Shown: one piece after another, positions 34,114 to 42,479 of the stretch | Layout: every line of letters starts with the position of its first letter | Numbering within the stretch: position 1 is the stretch's first letter | Assembly (NCBI RefSeq): GCF_027595985.1 | Contig: NC_073313.1 | Span: 84,302,899 to 84,366,898, forward strand | Direction of reading: 5' to 3' | Source of the DNA: Sorex araneus | Taxonomy: Eukaryota > Chordata > Mammalia > Eulipotyphla > Soricidae | Length of the DNA: 64,000 nucleotides | Notes under the pieces: model-generated | The model's database searches: none | The model's input: only the letters and a program-made list of their open reading frames with translations | What the model was told of the DNA's origin: nothing | Translations under genes and position numbers: made by a program

Positions 34114-35191
34114 AAAAAATTTTTTTCTTAGTGAATCACCATGAGGTACAGTTACAAACTTATGAACTTTCATGTTTGCATTTTATTTACATCCCTCCAC
34201 CAGTGCCCATTCTCCTCCACCAATGTTCCCAGTATCCCTCCCACCACCCCCACCCCCACCCCCACCACCTCACCCTGCCTCTGGGACAGGGCATTCCCTT
34301 TTGTTCTCTCTCCTGTTGGATGCTGTAGTTTGCAATGGAAGTATTGAGTGGCCATCATGTTCGGTTTATAGTCTACTTTCGGCACGCAGCTTTCAACCCG
34401 AGTGTGTCCTCCCAACATTCTCTACTAGGTGTTCCCTTCTCTATCTCAGCTGCCTTTCCCCCCAGCATGTGAGACCAGTTTCCAAGTTGTGGGACAGACC
34501 TCCTGGTTCTTAATCTCTGCTACTCTTGGGTGTTAGTCTCCCATTCTGCTATTTTATATTCCTCATATGAGTGCGATCTTTCTATGTCTGTCTCTTTCTT
34601 TATGACTCATTTCACTCAACACGATACTTTCCATATTGACCCACTTATATGCACATTTCATGACTTCATCTTTTCTAACAGCTGCATAATATTCCATTGT
34701 GTAGATATACCAAAGTTCCTCTAACCATTCATCTGTTTTTGGGCACTCCGTTTTTTTTTTTTTCAGATTTTGGCTGTTTTAAACAGTGCTGCAATGAACA
34801 TACAAGTGCAGATGTTGTTTCTACTATATCTTTTGCCTCTTTGGGATATATTCCCAGGAGTGGTATTGCTGGGTCAAATGGGAGCTCAATTTCTAATTTT
34901 ATTTATTTTTTTGCTTTTTGGATCATACCCAGCAATGCTCAGGTGTTACTTCTGGCTCTGCATTCAGGAATTACTCCTGGTGTTGCCTTGGGAACCATAT
35001 GGGGTGCTGGGGATTGAACCAGAGTTGGCCGCGTGCAAGGCAAATGCCATACCTGCTGTGCTATCACTACAGCCCACTTTCTAATTTTTTGAGAATTGTC
35101 GATATTGTTTCCCAAAAGGGCTAAACCAGTTGGCATTCCCACCAACAGTGAAGGAGAGTCCCTTTCTCCCGACATCCATGCCAACACCTCC
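34114..35191 (-). mobile_element. 5'-truncated L1 with 14-bp TSD
   Basis: 3' UTR (34114-34500, with CCCACCCCCACCCCCACCACC) followed by C-terminal ORF2 up to about 35190. Flanked by AACCATTGATCTTT (34100-34113) and AATCATTGATCTTT (35192-35205), one mismatch. A type A SINE is inserted at 34901-35077. The host sequence on the right continues as an older, plus-oriented L1 3' UTR. Confidence 0.9.
34901..35077 (-). mobile_element. SINE type A in L1
   Basis: Reversed copy: TTTTTTTGCTTTTTGGATCATACCC, GGGGATTGAACCAGAG, GCTATCACTACAGCCC. Flanked by TTTCTAATTTT (34890-34900 and 35078-35088), a perfect 11-bp TSD. Confidence 0.93.
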
Positions 35192-35204
35192 AATCATTGA
35201 TCTT

Positions 35205-35372
35205 TTCAATGTTTCTGTCAAAGTGGCTAGGGTTGACGGTGGGGGTGGAGTGGAGTGTGGGAATATCAGTGGAGGGAAGTTGATACTGGTGATGGAATTG
35301 GTGTTGAAATATTATATGGCTAAAACTCAGCTATCATTAACCTTGTAAATCATAGTTCTTTAATAAAAAATA
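35205..35372 (+). mobile_element. Older L1 3' UTR
   Basis: GTGGAGTGTGGGAATATCAGTGG, GATACTGGTGATGGAATTGG, AAAACTCAGCTATCATTAACC and ATAGTTCTTTAATAAAAAATAAA form a plus-oriented L1 3' terminus. It served as the target of the minus-strand L1 just upstream. Confidence 0.75.
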
Positions 35373-35502
35373 AATATTCCTGAAACTTAACTATCAATAC
35401 TTTCATAAAGTATGGTTACTTAATTTTAAAAATTATAAAATTTTGGAAAGAAAATATGTCTTTTTTTCTGCAGAGTGTGTCCCCAAAACAAAAAGAAAAA
35501 GA

Positions 35503-35670
35503 ATTATTTTAATTTTTTGTGACACACCCTGCTGTGCTCAGGGCTTATTCCTGCTTCTGTGCTCAGGGGTCACTCTTGGTGGGCTTGGGGACCCATATGT
35601 GGTGCTGGGGATCAAACCTAAGTGGGCCAAATGCAAGAAAAGTGCCCTACCCATTGTAATATATTTTTCC
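35503..35670 (-). mobile_element. SINE type A, old
   Basis: GACACACCCTGCTGTGCTCAGGGC, GGGGATCAAACCTAAGTGGG and AAAGTGCCCTACCCATTG are a diverged reversed type A copy. Confidence 0.78.
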
Positions 35671-35994
35671 AGGTATCCATGGTAACTCTTGTGGACAAGC
35701 AAGGAAAGGCAAACTGTGACCATCCTTCGATCCCTAGAATATATCTTCATCTCTTTTCTTTACCTCCAGGCCAAGAGGAGAAACTAACCTTAGTGCTGTT
35801 TGAAAACCTAGAGCATGGCTTGGTAGTATTTAGGAGACAATATATGAGGTTGTAGTTTGAGGTAACTGGACTAACCTCTTAGCTCCATATGCAAGATGAA
35901 ACATCAAGTAGGATAAGAGAAAAATATGGCATTGTATCTGTAACACAGTGTTTACTTTATTTACAAACTTTCAAAAAAGCAATGTTGAATGTTA
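35671..35994. other. Unassigned DNA
   Basis: Nothing recognised. Confidence 0.4.
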
Positions 35995-36130
35995 TGGGGG
36001 CCAGATATAGTACAGTGGCTGACTTGGTTTTGATCTGCAGCTTATTTATGTCCTCTGGATCCCACCAGAGGGGTTTCCTGAATACAGAAGTAAGTCCTGA
36101 GAACATCAAGGTTTGACCCTGAAACAAACA
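35995..36130 (+). mobile_element. Internally deleted SINE type A
   Basis: GGGGGCCAGATATAGTACAGTGG, then GCTGACTTGGTTTTGATCTGCAG, and a remnant GAATACAGAAGTAAGTCCTGAGAACATC with an AAACAAACAAA tail. The middle of head and body is missing. Confidence 0.6.
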
Positions 36131-36344
36131 AAATATCATCATGTTGGTAGTAATAGTTTAAGGAAAGCAATTTCAAGTAAAAAAAATACCCTGAATTGCT
36201 ATGGCAGATGGTTTAAAAAAAAGGTAAAAGGAATAAAATAGAACAGAAATGAAGACACTTAAATATACATTGTGTGTGTTCCAGAATATACATATAATGA
36301 AGGTTGGAAAACTTATTACATAATTATGTTCTTTTGGAGAGTAT
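36131..36344. other. Unassigned AT-rich DNA
   Basis: Nothing recognised. Confidence 0.4.
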
Positions 36345-36490
36345 TTAAAAATTTTTAAAAATTTATAAGTTAGTTCACAATATTTGATTACATTTAATAT
36401 TCAAACACCAATCCCACCACCATTACACCTTCCCGCCACCAAATTTGGGGTATTTCCATCCCAAGCGCCAATCCCTGTCACAAAACAAAC
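36345..36490 (-). mobile_element. Old L1 3' UTR fragment
   Basis: CAAACACCAATCCCACCACCA and CACCTTCCCGCCACCAAATT keep the order of the reversed L1 3' UTR but are strongly diverged. Confidence 0.5.
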
Positions 36491-36588
36491 CGAAAGAATA
36501 TATTTTGTATTGTCTATTATGAAGAACAGCTGAACATGCTTACAAAAAAGTGTTCGTATAGCAAACAGTGTGGAGATTGTTGTATTTT

Positions 36589-36768
36589 TTTTTTTTTTTT
36601 TGCTTTTTGGGTCACACCCAGCAATGCTCAGGGGTTACTCCTGGCTTTGCATTCAGGAATTACTCCTGGAAGTGCTTGGGGGACCATATGGGATGCCGGG
36701 GATTGAACCCAGGTCGGCCGTGTGCAAGGCGAACGCCCTACCCGCTGTGCTATCGCTCCGGCCCCAGA
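36589..36768 (-). mobile_element. SINE type A, young
   Basis: Long poly(T), GCTTTTTGGGTCACACCCAG, GGATTGAACCCAGGTCGGCC, GCTATCGCTCCGGCCCC. Flanked by AGATTGTTGTATTTT (36574-36588) and AGATTGTTCTATTTT (36769-36783), one mismatch in 15. Confidence 0.94.
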
Positions 36769-36880
36769 AGATTGTTCTATTTTAGCAGGAGTCATTAAGG
36801 ATATCACTAACATGTTAAAGTTTGGGTGATGTGAACTTTCGTGTATATATATCTGAAAATATTTATATATGCATATATAT

Positions 36881-37580
36881 ATTTTAATTTTTTTCTTTAT
36901 TTATTTTTAATTAGTGAATCACCGTGAGGGTACAGTTACAGATTTACTCATCTTTGTGCTCTTGTTTCCCTCATACAAAGTTCGAGAACCCATCCCTTCA
37001 CCAGTGCCCATTCTCCACCACCAGTAAACCCAGCGTCCCTCCTACCCTTCCAATCCCATCTCCCCACACCCCACCCCGCCACTGTGGCTGGGTATTCCCT
37101 TTTGTTCTCTCTCTCTAATTAGATGTTGTGGTTCGCAATAAAGGTGTTGAGTGGCCACTGTGTTCAGTCTCTAGCCCACATTCAGCCCGCATCACCCTTC
37201 CCCCGCATGGCCTCCGACCGCACTGTACTTGGTGATCCCTTCTCTGAGTTGCTCTCTCCCCAGAATGTGAGGCCAGCCTCCAAGCCATGGAGTCAGCTTC
37301 CTGGTACTTATTTCTACTATTCTTGGGTGTTAGTCTCCTACTCTGTTATTCTATATTCCACAGATGAGTGCAATCTTTCTATGTCTGTCTCTCTCTTTCT
37401 GACTCATTTCACTTAGCATGATACTTTCCATGCCGATCCACTTATATGCAAAATTCATGACCTGCTTTTTTCTAACAGCTGCATAGTATTCCATTGTATA
37501 GATGTACCAAAGTTTCTTCAACCAGTCATCTGTTCTAGGGCACTCGGGTTTTTTCCCAGATTCTGGCTATTGTAAACAGA
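36881..37580 (-). mobile_element. 5'-truncated young L1 (700 bp)
   Basis: The 3' UTR and last part of ORF2 match 53942-54640 of the full-length L1 closely. It starts in TTAATTTTTTTCTTTATTTATTTTTAATTAG and stops at GATTCTGGCTATTGTAAACAG. ATGCATATATAT at 36869-36880 and 37581-37592 is the TSD. It has no remaining coding function. Confidence 0.93.
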
Positions 37581-37699
37581 ATGCATATATATTTTTTCCT
37601 CTATTATTTGTTGCCTACTATCTGAACCCCATCAAATATGGTGTGGTAATTATGGAGAATGGGTGGTGAGTGTCTCATGATGCATCACAGGAATATGTT

Positions 37700-38175
37700 C
37701 ACTCATATGTGAGGCTTGTCCTGAATGTGTGGGGAGCAGCCTGGAGCGTGGCGGCGGATGGGTTGTGGAGGTCGGCTGCTGGGGCTAGGCCCCTTGGGTC
37801 GGGGAGGGCTCTCACCCGCTCCCCTCTGGTGCACTCTGAGTGAAAACAGCCTGGGGTAGAGTCTGGTGGCATGGCTATGGGGGCCTCATTTTATGCTCCC
37901 TTCCAGGAGAAGCAGCAGTGTGACATGGATGGTGGCTGATGATGATATTATCTGGAGCTCCCAGGAGGTGGCTTATGGGAGTGACCCCTGGGTCACAGGA
38001 GACTGGGCAAAACGGACAGAGGATCTCTGCTCCTGGGTCCCTTCGATCGCAGATTCCAAGGTCACAACGTTCAGCATTACCTGTGTTCCGTGGGACTTCA
38101 GTCATGCGTGAGGCTTGGTCCGAGCATGTGGGGAGTGGCCTGGAACGTGGAGGCAGTTGGGTTGTGGAGGTTTCG
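37700..38175 (-). mobile_element. Composite element with two ~67-bp direct modules
   Basis: Two related GC-rich modules, GAGGCTTG...TGTGGGGAG(C/T)(A/G)GCCTGGA(G/A)CGTGG...GGTTGTGGAGGT, lie at about 37709-37772 and 38107-38172, in the same orientation and 398 bp apart. A weaker relative is at 39385-39450, at the 5' end of the 38801-39457 element, and another in reverse sense at 12880-12930. The segment between the modules (37773-38106) is moderately GC-rich and not otherwise recognised. I infer a member of the same composite family, minus orientation. The tail was not found. Confidence 0.5.
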
Positions 38176-38245
38176 AGAGTCTTAAGGGCACTACATTAAC
38201 CAATCTAAGAAGATCTGCACTAGGAGAATGGTAACAGAACTAATC

Positions 38246-38363
38246 AGAAACTCAGTTGTAAAAACAAAACAAAACAAAACATAACAAAACAAAAAAACCA
38301 AAAACAAAACATTGCAGTGTAAAAATAGTTTCCCTGAAAAAAAATAAAAAGAAACTGAGTTGT
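38246..38363. repeat. A-rich segment between 14-bp direct repeats
   Basis: AGAAACTCAGTTGT (38246-38259) and AGAAACTGAGTTGT (38350-38363) bracket about 90 bp that is rich in AAAAC and AAAAT repeats. It could be a target duplication around a very short A-rich retroinsert. Confidence 0.45.
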
Positions 38364-38668
38364 GACCGAACATGATGGCCACTCAATACCTCTATTGCAA
38401 ACTACAACATCCAACAGGAGAGAGAACAAAAGAGAATGCTCTGCCGCAGAGGCAGTGTGGAGTGGTGGGGGTTGGGGTGGGGATGGCGGGAGGGACACTG
38501 GGAACATTAGTGGAGGAGAATGGGCACTGGTGGAGGGATGTAAATGAAATGCAAACATGAAAGTTCATAAGTTTGTAATTGTACCTCACGGTGATTCAGT
38601 AATAAAAATTAAAAAAAAGAAAGTTTGTAAGTGTGTAACTGTACCTCATGGTGATTCACTATAAAAAA
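38364..38668 (+). mobile_element. 5'-truncated L1 3' UTR with duplicated 3' tip
   Basis: ATGGCCACTCAATACCTCTATTGCAAACTACAACATCC, the G-rich tract (GGTGGGGGTTGGGGTGGGG), GAATGGGCACTGGTGGAGGGATG, and a 3' end GTAATTGTACCTCACGGTGATTCAGTAATAAAA with tail at about 38615. A second copy of the extreme 3' end (GTAACTGTACCTCATGGTGATTCACTATAAAAAA) follows at 38619-38668. Confidence 0.88.
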
Positions 38669-38800
38669 CATTTTTTTGTGCTATTCTACTTAATCACTAT
38701 TCATTAATAGCTGATGACTTTATGAAGGACTGTCAAGTGTAATCTTCAAATTTGATATTTGATCTGGTACTCCAAAGGTACTGGAAGCAAAATGTATCAG

Positions 38801-39457
38801 TCACTGTCACTGTCATCCCGTTGTTCATCGATTTACTCGAGCGGGCATCAGTAACGTTTCTATTACACTCAGCTTTGAGATTTTAGCAGCCTCTCCTTAC
38901 TCATCTTTCCCAACGATTGGAGGCTCTTTCAGGGTCAGGGGAGTGAGACCTATTGTTACTGTTTTTGGCATATCGAATACGCCACGGGTAGCTTGCCAGG
39001 CTCTGCCGTGAGGGCGGGATACTCTCGGTAGCTCGCCGGGCTCTCCGAGAGGTATGTATATATCTGTTACTGTATTTTGGATATGAATATACCACAGGGA
39101 GGTTGCCAGGCTCTCCCAAGTGGGCAATAGACTCTCGGTAGCTTGTCAGGTTCTCCAAGAGGGAGAATTATCCTATTAGCTTCTGGGAGCTTGGTTTTAT
39201 AGTCTCTGGATGTTGGCCGTTGATGGGATTACATGGGCCTGAGGCAGTCTCTGGGTGTGACTGCCTAGCTACTGAAAAATGGGGGATCTAGGTAGAAGAG
39301 ACCCAGTCCTGATCCAAGCAGCCTTGGAGGTCTCAGCACTGGGTCCCGCACACCTGGGTTCCTCCGCCGGCTCCCCCATGTGTGAGTCTCCTCGTATGTG
39401 TGGAGAGTGGCCCTGAGCATGGCCATGGCTGGGTTCCAGAGGTCCTCAACTGTCAAA
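38801..39457 (-). mobile_element. Long composite RTE-tailed element with 33-bp TSD
   Basis: A 657-bp insertion with a 33-bp TSD at 38768-38800 and 39458-39490 (two mismatches). Read on the minus strand it has no tRNA-like head. It starts CAGTTGAGGACCTCTGGAACC and contains GCCGGCGGAGGAACCC, CAACGGCCAACATCCAGAGAC, then two tandem versions of the type B body module (CTCTTGGAGAACCTGACAAGC... and CTCTCGGAGAGCCCGGCGAGC...GATATGCCAAAAACAGTAAC), CCTGACCCTGAAAGAGCCTCC, and the shared end CCCGCTCGAGTAAATCGATG, tail TGACAGTGACAGTGA. Homologous in order to 12770-13308. Confidence 0.85.
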
Positions 39458-39490
39458 TACTCCAAAGGTACTGAAAGCAAAATGTATTAG

Positions 39491-39864
39491 TAATTTAAAT
39501 TATTATAGATAGAAATGGGTTGAAAATCAGGATAGTGACAAAGTCATCTATTTTTTTGTACAGAATTCCATAATGCTCTGACTAAAATTATGGAATGGAA
39601 ATGCAAAAAATTAAATATAAATTCTAATCTTGTGGAGTCCTAGAGACACATATTACATATTAGGTCTGTGGACATTATAATTATTCCCCCCCCCCCAAAT
39701 TACCATGGTATTGTCCTCGCCACAGATCTATGAAATGCTATTGGAGCATATTATCTAGTTATGGATCTTTTAAAAGTCTCTAGAGTATAATCAGTATTTT
39801 GCATGATCATTAGACATAAATGTTTTTTATTGACATAGTATTTGAAGTTCTCTTAAGTGGGAGT
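39491..39864. other. Unassigned DNA with a C homopolymer
   Basis: A run of 11 C lies at 39687-39697. The rest is AT-rich and not recognised. Confidence 0.45.
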
Positions 39865-40180
39865 CACTTGTATCACTTGTCACTTGTCATCCTGTAGATC
39901 TTCGATTTGCCCAAGCGGGCGCCAGTAATGTCTCCATTTGTCCCTGTCTTGTGGGAGTGTAGTCCAATGATATCAGCTTGGTCCAGGACAGGAAGAGCCT
40001 CAAATCGTTCATTCAGGGTTTTGACAAAGAAGTCTGACCATCTCATTGGTGGGCGGCCATGCTGACTTTTGACGTCCCATGGAATCCAGTCGGTAACAGC
40101 TCTAGTCCAGCTGTCGTCTCTGAATCACATTACATATCCGGCCCATCTGATTTTTGACATCTTGGGAGTCACCCTTTATA
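39865..40180 (-). pseudogene. RTE-like LINE, 3'-terminal fragment of the RT polyprotein
   Basis: Minus-strand translation, with one stop and at least one frameshift, gives KIRWAGYVM, DDSWTRAVTDWIP, GRPPMRWSDFFVKTLNERFE and then, in another frame, the end YW-RPL-QIED-DDK-like sequence. This is the C-terminal region typical of RTE-clade LINEs. Near the end the sequence GGATGACAAGTGACAAGTGATACAAGTG provides a TGA stop inside the simple-repeat tail, so the 3' UTR is essentially absent, as is usual for RTE elements. The last 60 bp are homologous to SINE type B. The clade call is from motif memory, not a search. Confidence 0.8.
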
Positions 40181-40320
40181 TTTACATACTTCCATTTTTG
40201 TTTCTCTTTGTACCTCACTTTGATACTTGTGCCATCATACATGTGTCATACATAGGTCCAGTTACTTATGTTTCCGTTCATTGCCTCTTCAGATCATTTT
40301 TTAAGAAAAAAATAAAGCTG
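40181..40320. other. Unassigned DNA
   Basis: Short stretch between the RTE fragment and a SINE; nothing recognised. Confidence 0.4.
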
Positions 40321-40500
40321 GAGGGACCAGAGAAGTAGTTCAGTGTGTAGGGCTCTTATATTGCAAACAGTCGACCAGGGTTTGATCCCCAGTACCCCAT
40401 ATGGTTCCCCAAGTCTGCCAGGTGTGGTCCCTGAGTGCAGAGCCAGAAGTTATCCGTTAGCACTACTAGGAATGGTGCCAAAATAAAATAAAACTAAATT
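40321..40500 (+). mobile_element. SINE type A, diverged
   Basis: GAGGGACCAGAGAAGTAGTTCAG, GGTTTGATCCCCAGTACC, CATATGGTTCCCCAAG and GTCCCTGAGTGCAGAGCCAG, with an AAAATAAAATAAAAC tail. Confidence 0.83.
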
Positions 40501-40529
40501 AAAGCTTGAGATGTTTTTTGTTATTCTTA

Positions 40530-40722
40530 TTCTTTTTTTAATTTTATTGAATCACAAGCTTTCATGTTTGGGTTACAATCTCACAGTGATCAAACACCCA
40601 TCCCTCCACCAGTGCACATTCCCCACCACCAATATCCCCGGTGTACCCTCCCCTTTCCCACCCTCCGCCTGCCTCCATGGCAGACAATATTCCCCATACT
40701 CTCTCTCTACTCTTTAATGTTA
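40530..40722 (-). mobile_element. 5'-truncated L1 3' UTR (second subfamily)
   Basis: TTTTATTGAATCACAAGCTTTCATGTTTGGGTTAC, CAAACACCCATCCCTCCACCAGTGC, CACCAATATCCCCGGTG and CCATGGCAGACAATATTCCCC define a 3' UTR subfamily also seen at 46040-46230 and 60450-60640, distinct from that of the full-length L1. Confidence 0.88.
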
Positions 40723-41193
40723 GGAATTTTCATAATATATTGACATAGGTTATATATTGGACTCAATAACTTGTTTGGATTTGGGATCTGGTAAAGTAAA
40801 AGGATTCAGAGACATGAATTTACTTGACATTGTGCCAGTACCCTATAATTGGTAATAATTGAATAGATGACACAGTTGAATATCTTGGTCTACCTTAGGT
40901 TTTTTCTACTAAGGAGTTCTGAGTGAACTAAGAATTCTAACTCTCAGAGGCTTATATGGTGACTACTTTAATTTTCACAAGTCTGTCTTCCTGCAGATAT
41001 AGTTGATCTGTTGATATAGTTGATATAGTATGGCCTGAAATAAGGCATCTCCTGGACATAGAAACATATTATCTATGTAGTTGAAGACAATCTTCTTTAT
41101 GATATAAAGCCCTTATAGTTAGAGTATTCCAGTGTTAAGGCCAGGGAAAATTATTAACTATAGGAAAGAGAATTAGGAATACTGATATTCATA
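40723..41193. other. Unassigned DNA
   Basis: Nothing recognised up to the inverted repeat arm. Confidence 0.4.
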
Positions 41194-41264
41194 TTTTGGA
41201 TGGATTTATTTCCACCAGGATTGCAGAAAACCAAATTTGTGTTCCACTACACATTCATGCTATA
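41194..41264. repeat. Left arm of a perfect 71-bp inverted repeat
   Basis: It begins TTTTGGATGGATTTATTTCC and ends CATTCATGCTATA. All 71 bases are the exact reverse complement of 41841-41911. The arm is not one of the repeat families recognised elsewhere in the window. Confidence 0.95.
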
Positions 41265-41561
41265 ACACATATGGAAAATTATGCCTATGGGGCATCATTT
41301 TGGACAAGATCTTTTGTCCAAATAGGGAAAGATCATTTTGGGCAAGATCATTTTGGACACAGTTAAAATCAGCTGGTCCCTGAGCCAGAACCCAAGGTTG
41401 TTGTCATCACTTCAAGGGCCTATAAGGATCATTTATTTTGCAAATTGATAACTCAGTTAACAGGTAAGAAAGTTGTCAATGTAATAAGTCCTCTATTGTA
41501 AAATCAGTTATTTGTCTAAATAGAACTATAGGTAGAATAGAACTGTAGGTAAACACTTGCA
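41265..41561. other. Spacer part with short GATCATTTTGG repeats
   Basis: 41293-41365 contains a near-palindrome TTTGGACAAGATCTTTTGTC and two further copies of AAGATCATTTTGG. No gene or known repeat is seen. Confidence 0.5.
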
Positions 41562-41742
41562 ATCACTGTATCACCGTATCACTGGTGTCCTGTTGTTCAT
41601 CGATTTGTTCGAACGGGCACCAGTAACGTCTCCTTTTGTCCCTGTGCACGTTCAGGGTCAGGGAAATGAGGCCCATTATTGTTACTGTTTTTGGCATATT
41701 GAATATGCCACAGGTAGCTTGCCAGGCTCTGCCGTGCAACAC
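41562..41742 (-). mobile_element. Truncated composite / SINE type B-like element
   Basis: Minus-strand order: GGCAGAGCCTGGCAAGCTACC, GGCATATTCAATATGCCAAAAACAGTAAC, GGCCTCATTTCCCTGACCCTGAACGTGCACAGGG, ACGTTACTGGTGCCCGTTCGAACAAATCGATGAACAACAGG, then a GATAC/GTGATAC tail. The GACCCTGAA segment places it with the composites rather than with plain SINE B. The 5' part is missing. Confidence 0.82.
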
Positions 41743-41840
41743 TTGCAATATCAAAACAATTTTTATTTCCTTTGCTATTAATAAGTTTAATTATTGATGA
41801 ATTATAGAACATCCAGTAAATTTCTTCACTATACAATAAC

Positions 41841-41911
41841 TATAGCATGAATGTGTAGTGGAACACAAATTTGGTTTTCTGCAATCCTGGTGGAAATAAA
41901 TCCATCCAAAA
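41841..41911. repeat. Right arm of the perfect 71-bp inverted repeat
   Basis: Exact reverse complement of 41194-41264; the arms are separated by 576 bp that contain a truncated RTE-tailed element. The match ends sharply at both sides. Confidence 0.95.
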
Positions 41912-41965
41912 GATTGAACTTTTAAAGGGGCCATTTACAGATATTTAAAAAATTGTACTACTTCA

Positions 41966-42115
41966 GGCCAGAGAGATAGTACAGTGGGTAGGGTATTTGT
42001 CTTACATTCAGCTGACCTGGCTTCAATCCATAGCACACAATATGACCCCCCCAAAAAACCTGCCAGGTGTGATTCCCACTAGATGTGGCTCAAAAACAAA
42101 ATGAAACAAAATGTA
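41966..42115 (+). mobile_element. Internally deleted SINE type A with TSD
   Basis: GGCCAGAGAGATAGTACAGTGGG, TCCATAGCACACAATATG, and a shortened body ending GATGTGGCTCAAAAACAAAATG. Flanked by GTACTACTTCA at 41955-41965 and 42116-42126. Confidence 0.87.
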
Positions 42116-42199
42116 GTACTACTTCAAGTGACCAGTAAACTAATCTCTTCAGGAATAAATAATAGTATGTTATTAAGGCATGCCATTTACGTTTTAAAA

Positions 42200-42206
<7 letters not shown>

Positions 42207-42231
<25 letters not shown>

Positions 42232-42232
42232 G
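42207..42232. repeat. (GT)n dinucleotide microsatellite
   Basis: Thirteen uninterrupted GT units, followed by a diverged reversed SINE-head remnant (GAATTGAGCCATGCAAGCAAAGTGCTCTATCC) up to about 42272. Confidence 0.95.
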
Positions 42233-42479
42233 ACTAGGAATTGAGCCATGCAAGCAAAGTGCTCTATCCAAAGTGGTGCTATTTCAACTGACCAGGGAAT
42301 TGTGATTCTTTCAGTAATAATACAGTATGCTATTAATTATATTATGGCCAGCCAGTCAAGTGGGATTTCATTGAACATTTCATGAAAATAGATATTGAAT
42401 AATGATAAACAAAAATAATTTATTTTCTGAAACGCATCTAGTGTGTCATTGTCTGCAACATCACTCTATTTTAGTTGAT

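Noticed and set aside
42116-42350. Two similar stretches (ACTACTTCAAGTGACCAG and GCTATTTCAACTGACCAGG) as a tandem duplication
   Set aside because: Similarity is weak beyond the first 20 bases and could not be confirmed without alignment.
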